Origin: JABWCQ01 sp964530625 | Lineage (GTDB): Bacteria; Electryoneota; RPQS01 | Assembly: GCA_964530625.1 (NCBI GenBank) | Contig: CAZHAK010000002.1 | Coordinates: 178,047-242,046 of the forward strand | Direction of reading: 5' to 3' | Length of the DNA: 64,000 nucleotides | Shown here: piece by piece, positions 61,401 to 64,000 of the stretch | How the letters are laid out: the number at the start of each line of letters is the position of its first letter | Numbering within the stretch: position 1 is the first letter of the stretch | The notes under the pieces: model-generated | What the model saw: only the letters and a program-made list of their open reading frames with translations | Told to the model about the DNA's origin: nothing | Database searches by the model: none | Program-made: the position numbers and the translations under genes

Positions 61401-62768
61401 CTACTTCAGGAGCAGCATCTTGCGGGTCATCACTTGAGTGCCCATCTGCAAGCGATAGAAGTAAACTCCCGTCGCGGCAGCAGTGCCGTTCCAATCAACA
61501 CGATGCGAACCCGCGCTCACGTTGCCGCTAATCAGTGTTGCAACTTTTTGCCCGTTCAAATTGAAGACGGACAGATCCACGACACCTTCAGCCGGAACTG
61601 AGAACTCAATTGCCGTGTTCGGGTTAAACGGATTCGGATAATTCTGCAGGAGCGAAAACTCGCGCACAAGACTGGGATAGTCATCCGCGCTAACCATAAT
61701 ATCGAACAAAGTATCCGTCAGCACACATCCACCAAGGCTCTGCGAATCGGAAGAGTCACGCATGACAATGTAACAACTCGGGTTCGGAGTTTCACTGGGT
61801 AGTGTGCAAGGAATTTCAAGAATTCCTACAGAGTCCGCCGACGTGACGCCGCAAAGATGTTGAACAAATTCTCCGCCGCAATAAAGGTCGAAGTTCAGGA
61901 ATGCATTGCATGCCTGACCTGCGCCCGGCCTGACCAGCCGTAAGAGAATGTCACTGCCGCCCAAGTAATCAATCGGATCAACAGGATCAAAATGGCGCAA
62001 ATAAGTGCGGCCGACGCCCGCAACACGATCCGCTGCTTGGGAACCATTAACTGCGCGAACGCCTACCTGAACTTCGCCGTCTCTGCAAACCGGAAGCAAC
62101 GCACTTCGAATCGTGTCGCTCGTCTGCGTTTGAAAAATCCACTCACTGGTTTCTTCATCAAAAATGGTCAATCTGAATCCAGAAACATTCTCCCCACTAT
62201 GTTGCCAACTCACGTTAACATCAAGGCAAAATTGATCATCGGAAACCGTAACATTTGTGACCGGATCCGGCACCTCACCTATGGGGCAGGGAGTGTCAAT
62301 GCAAGAAAAATCTCCGTCTTCCAAGACGACGTCTTGCAGACCGATCATCAGGCGAAACGTGTCAGACACCCAGCAACAGGTCGCACCTGGTGCCTTTACG
62401 TAATAGAGCCAGGGATCTGTAGAATGTGGAACCAGGATGCTAAGGCCGGGATCACCTGCGAAATTGCCTGCAATGCCACAAACTTCAGCGCCATTGAATG
62501 TCCAACAGTTCTGCGAAGCTTGACCCTCATCGGTGCCAATCGGAACAAGCTGATCGCTTGCGTCAGGGCCGTTTGCATTGCGATCCCAAAAGACGCACCA
62601 CGAATTCTCGCCGTCAGCGAAAGGTACTCTGGTTCCAGCGTCACAACCACACCCAAGCGTGTTTTCATAACCACAGTAGGAAATGATGGCTGTGATTCCT
62701 TGCGCATTCACACTATTGGTGACGATACAAAGCACAAACACGAGCATAGAAAACTTAAGGAGCTTCAT
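61401..62768 (-). CDS. Cysteine-rich secreted protein with T9SS type A sorting domain
   Basis: 455-aa exported protein with signal peptide MKLLKFSMLVFVLCIVTNSVNA. The N-terminal 170 residues are cysteine-rich and contain acidic Asp/Asn-rich turns (ENSWCVFWDRNANGPDASD). A fibronectin III-like stretch lies at about 190-270 (LDVNVSWQHSGENVSGFRL). The T9SS C-terminal sorting domain has LLQNYPNPFNPNT near residue 375 and ends GVYFYRLQ...TRKMLLLK. ATG 62768 places the signal correctly; the longer open frame upstream lacks a signal start. Function beyond surface display is unknown. Confidence 0.85.
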   Translation of the reverse strand: MKLLKFSMLVFVLCIVTNSVNAQGITAIISYCGYENTLGCGCDAGTRVPFADGENSWCVFWDRNANGPDASDQLVPIGTDEGQASQNCWTFNGAEVCGIAGNFAGDPGLSILVPHSTDPWLYYVKAPGATCCWVSDTFRLMIGLQDVVLEDGDFSCIDTPCPIGEVPDPVTNVTVSDDQFCLDVNVSWQHSGENVSGFRLTIFDEETSEWIFQTQTSDTIRSALLPVCRDGEVQVGVRAVNGSQAADRVAGVGRTYLRHFDPVDPIDYLGGSDILLRLVRPGAGQACNAFLNFDLYCGGEFVQHLCGVTSADSVGILEIPCTLPSETPNPSCYIVMRDSSDSQSLGGCVLTDTLFDIMVSADDYPSLVREFSLLQNYPNPFNPNTAIEFSVPAEGVVDLSVFNLNGQKVATLISGNVSAGSHRVDWNGTAAATGVYFYRLQMGTQVMTRKMLLLK

Positions 62769-62903
62769 CGGGACAATGCCTCCGTTGATTATTATTTGAA
62801 CTTGAATTCTGTGAGAACGCAGAGGTATGCCTCTCAATTTTTTCTGACTGCGACAGGCTTATGCCTCTGCCTAATACCGCACGGGATCACTAAGTTATTA
62901 TTA

Positions 62904-62912
62904 ATTATAACA
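62904..62912 (-). promoter_or_regulatory. Candidate extended -10 promoter for the cysteine-rich T9SS protein
   Basis: On the minus strand TGTTATAAT is an extended -10 with a perfect TATAAT, about 135 nt before the start. No -35 is seen. The surrounding 62769-63000 is AT-rich and gene-free, with short hairpins near 62830 and a repeated ATACCGCAC at 62873 and 62988. Confidence 0.35.
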
Positions 62913-62999
62913 CTAATGACCTGCCTGCTTTATCTTCAGCGAGTAACACACTGAAGTCATATGATATAAATTTCTACTCATAGTTTCATACCGCACAGG

Positions 63000-63031
63000 A
63001 AAAAAAATAGGCCCGACTTTCATCGGGCCTA
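63000..63031 (-). terminator. Strong Rho-independent terminator
   Basis: On the minus strand a perfect 9-bp stem TAGGCCCGA / TCGGGCCTA is followed by eight T residues, 20 nt after the stop of the secreted protein at 63052. Confidence 0.88.
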
Positions 63032-63051
63032 ACCGGCGAATCCAAAGTAGT

Positions 63052-64000
63052 TTAAGGCGTCGCAGACGACACGACAACGTAGAACTTTACGGCATCCGCG
63101 CTAACCGCACCCACGTCCGTAAACGTAGTATCAGAGGTCGAACCCTCGAGGAAGCTGAATGGCCCGCCCGTCGTGGTTGCAGAATAAACCCTGTAGAAGG
63201 GCGCGCCAGAGTCCGACCAGTAGAGCTGAACATCGTTGCCGTTGGGATAGATGACCAATTCTTCAGGTGCAGGTACCGAAACGCCAAGCAAACGAATCAT
63301 ACGCTGACCTCCCTGCGCGTTCGGCACAAGGTCAAGCTCACTGTACCAGACCGAGTCGCAGCCGTCGTAAAAGAAGCTGTTTGTGCTCGCCGTGTGGTCA
63401 TCACGGCCAAACGCCTCGTGCTTGCCTACATCCGGATTGTCAACGGCAACGTAAAACGGTTCACCCATAATCAGCGGATCACCGAACCCATCCAATGTCG
63501 TCACGGTGGCCCACGCAACTTGGCCACCCGGCAATCCACCGATGACGTTGCCGATCGAGCCGCTTACCTCGCTGAAAACCTCCGTGCCCGGCAACCCCGC
63601 ACTCCCGTCTGCCAATAAAACTCGGCCCTGAATCGGAGAATGCGCGCTGTCCGGATGGAATTTCGCGATGGCTACTTGAAATCCGCACAGCAAGAACGGA
63701 TATGCGGGCGGCGTGTACTTCACGGCCCACGAGAACTCGTTTTCGTTCGCCCAGTTGTAGCCTTCCGCTGTGCCGTCGTCAAACACGATTGCGGCAGGAC
63801 AATCTTCGACGTCGAAGCTAATCGTGTCCGTATACACCGTGTTCGTGCCGTCCGCCGCGCGCAGAAAGTAATCATACGCGCCCTCAGTCGTGACAAAGGA
63901 TGCCGCGTACTCGCTCGGATTGCCCGTCATTGGCATGTTAAGTGATGAAAACGCGCCCCCACCGCTTACCCGATAGAACAGCGTCGTGGTGATCGGGCCG
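63052..64000 (-). CDS. Secreted beta-rich protein, C-terminal part (5' end outside window)
   Basis: The frame stays open to the last base, so at least 316 residues of a longer protein are present and an internal methionine near 63936 is not the start. The visible part has a jelly-roll-like or Ig-like stretch (VFDDGTAEGYNWANENEFSWAVKYTPPAYPF; GEPFYVAVDNPD), similar in style to large secreted proteins of FCB bacteria, and an end resembling fibronectin III (APFYRVYSATTTGGPFSFLEGS). It ends without a T9SS sorting domain. Confidence 0.75.
   Translation of the reverse strand, partial: GPITTTLFYRVSGGGAFSSLNMPMTGNPSEYAASFVTTEGAYDYFLRAADGTNTVYTDTISFDVEDCPAAIVFDDGTAEGYNWANENEFSWAVKYTPPAYPFLLCGFQVAIAKFHPDSAHSPIQGRVLLADGSAGLPGTEVFSEVSGSIGNVIGGLPGGQVAWATVTTLDGFGDPLIMGEPFYVAVDNPDVGKHEAFGRDDHTASTNSFFYDGCDSVWYSELDLVPNAQGGQRMIRLLGVSVPAPEELVIYPNGNDVQLYWSDSGAPFYRVYSATTTGGPFSFLEGSTSDTTFTDVGAVSADAVKFYVVVSSATP

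Overview
The window is about 64 kb of gene-dense bacterial chromosome (roughly 52% GC by eye). No tRNA, rRNA, CRISPR array, transposase or phage gene was recognised. It looks like a Gram-negative didermal member of the FCB superphylum, probably an uncultured candidate phylum (KSB1, Zixibacteria, Electryonea or Marinimicrobia type) rather than a true Bacteroidete. The reasons are: C-terminal type IX secretion (T9SS) sorting domains with the NYPNPFNP motif in two secreted proteins; two PorV/PorQ-like barrels; LPS and outer-membrane genes (lapA/lapB, lnt, bamD, an MlaD protein); a bL33 of Bacteroidetes type; and HprK beside a mannose-family PTS EIIA/EIIB pair. Phylum assignment is inference. TTG and GTG starts and ATGA/GTGA gene overlaps are common.

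Layout. 1-5450 (+): 3' part of topA, xerC, hpf, hprK, PTS EIIA and EIIB, and an MCE/MlaD protein. 5466-13267 (+): ade, hisS, sfsA, miaB, lapA, lapB, SPOR protein. 13338-17120 (+): mutS and a PorV-like barrel. 17154-25428 (+): yicC, gmk, rpoZ, coaBC (with a histone-like tail), family 4 uracil-DNA glycosylase, dnaB, rel. 25492-31371 (+): HU-like protein, ruvX, Gfo/Idh/MocA oxidoreductase, lnt, second PorV-like barrel, a 79-aa membrane protein, bamD, nadD. 31527-38734 (+): a T9SS-sorted secreted protein, a secreted tricorn-like protease, and a ZU5-like/DUF2135-like lipoprotein. 39068-43077 (-): rpsR-rpmB-rpmG, then a histidine kinase and sigma-54 response regulator. 43662-47291 (+): class II ribonucleotide reductase, divergent from rpsR. 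47371-54533 (-): a CmcI-type methyltransferase and a marR-tolC-adaptor-RND efflux operon. 54758-61329 (+): gamma-glutamyltransferase, PgsW-like protein, TRAP DctM-like permease, an overlooked 48-aa membrane ORF, an AstE/AspA-type zinc hydrolase, a DUF6305 protein and a LamG-like protein. 61401-64000 (-): two secreted proteins, the second running off the window.

Most of the window is core metabolism and information processing. The most promising candidate for an undescribed system is the tightly packed cluster at 54758-61329. It joins a gamma-glutamyl hydrolase, a PgsW-like protein, an integral permease lacking the usual TRAP partner subunits, a micro-membrane protein, an N-acyl-amino-acid-type zinc hydrolase and a periplasmic DUF6305 protein. 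I infer processing and uptake (or turnover) of gamma-glutamyl or acyl-glutamate compounds. Other items of note are the lysine/alanine-rich tail on CoaBC, an HprK-linked PTS pair with no permease, and a consensus DnaA box just upstream of a consensus-like promoter for the B12-dependent ribonucleotide reductase.
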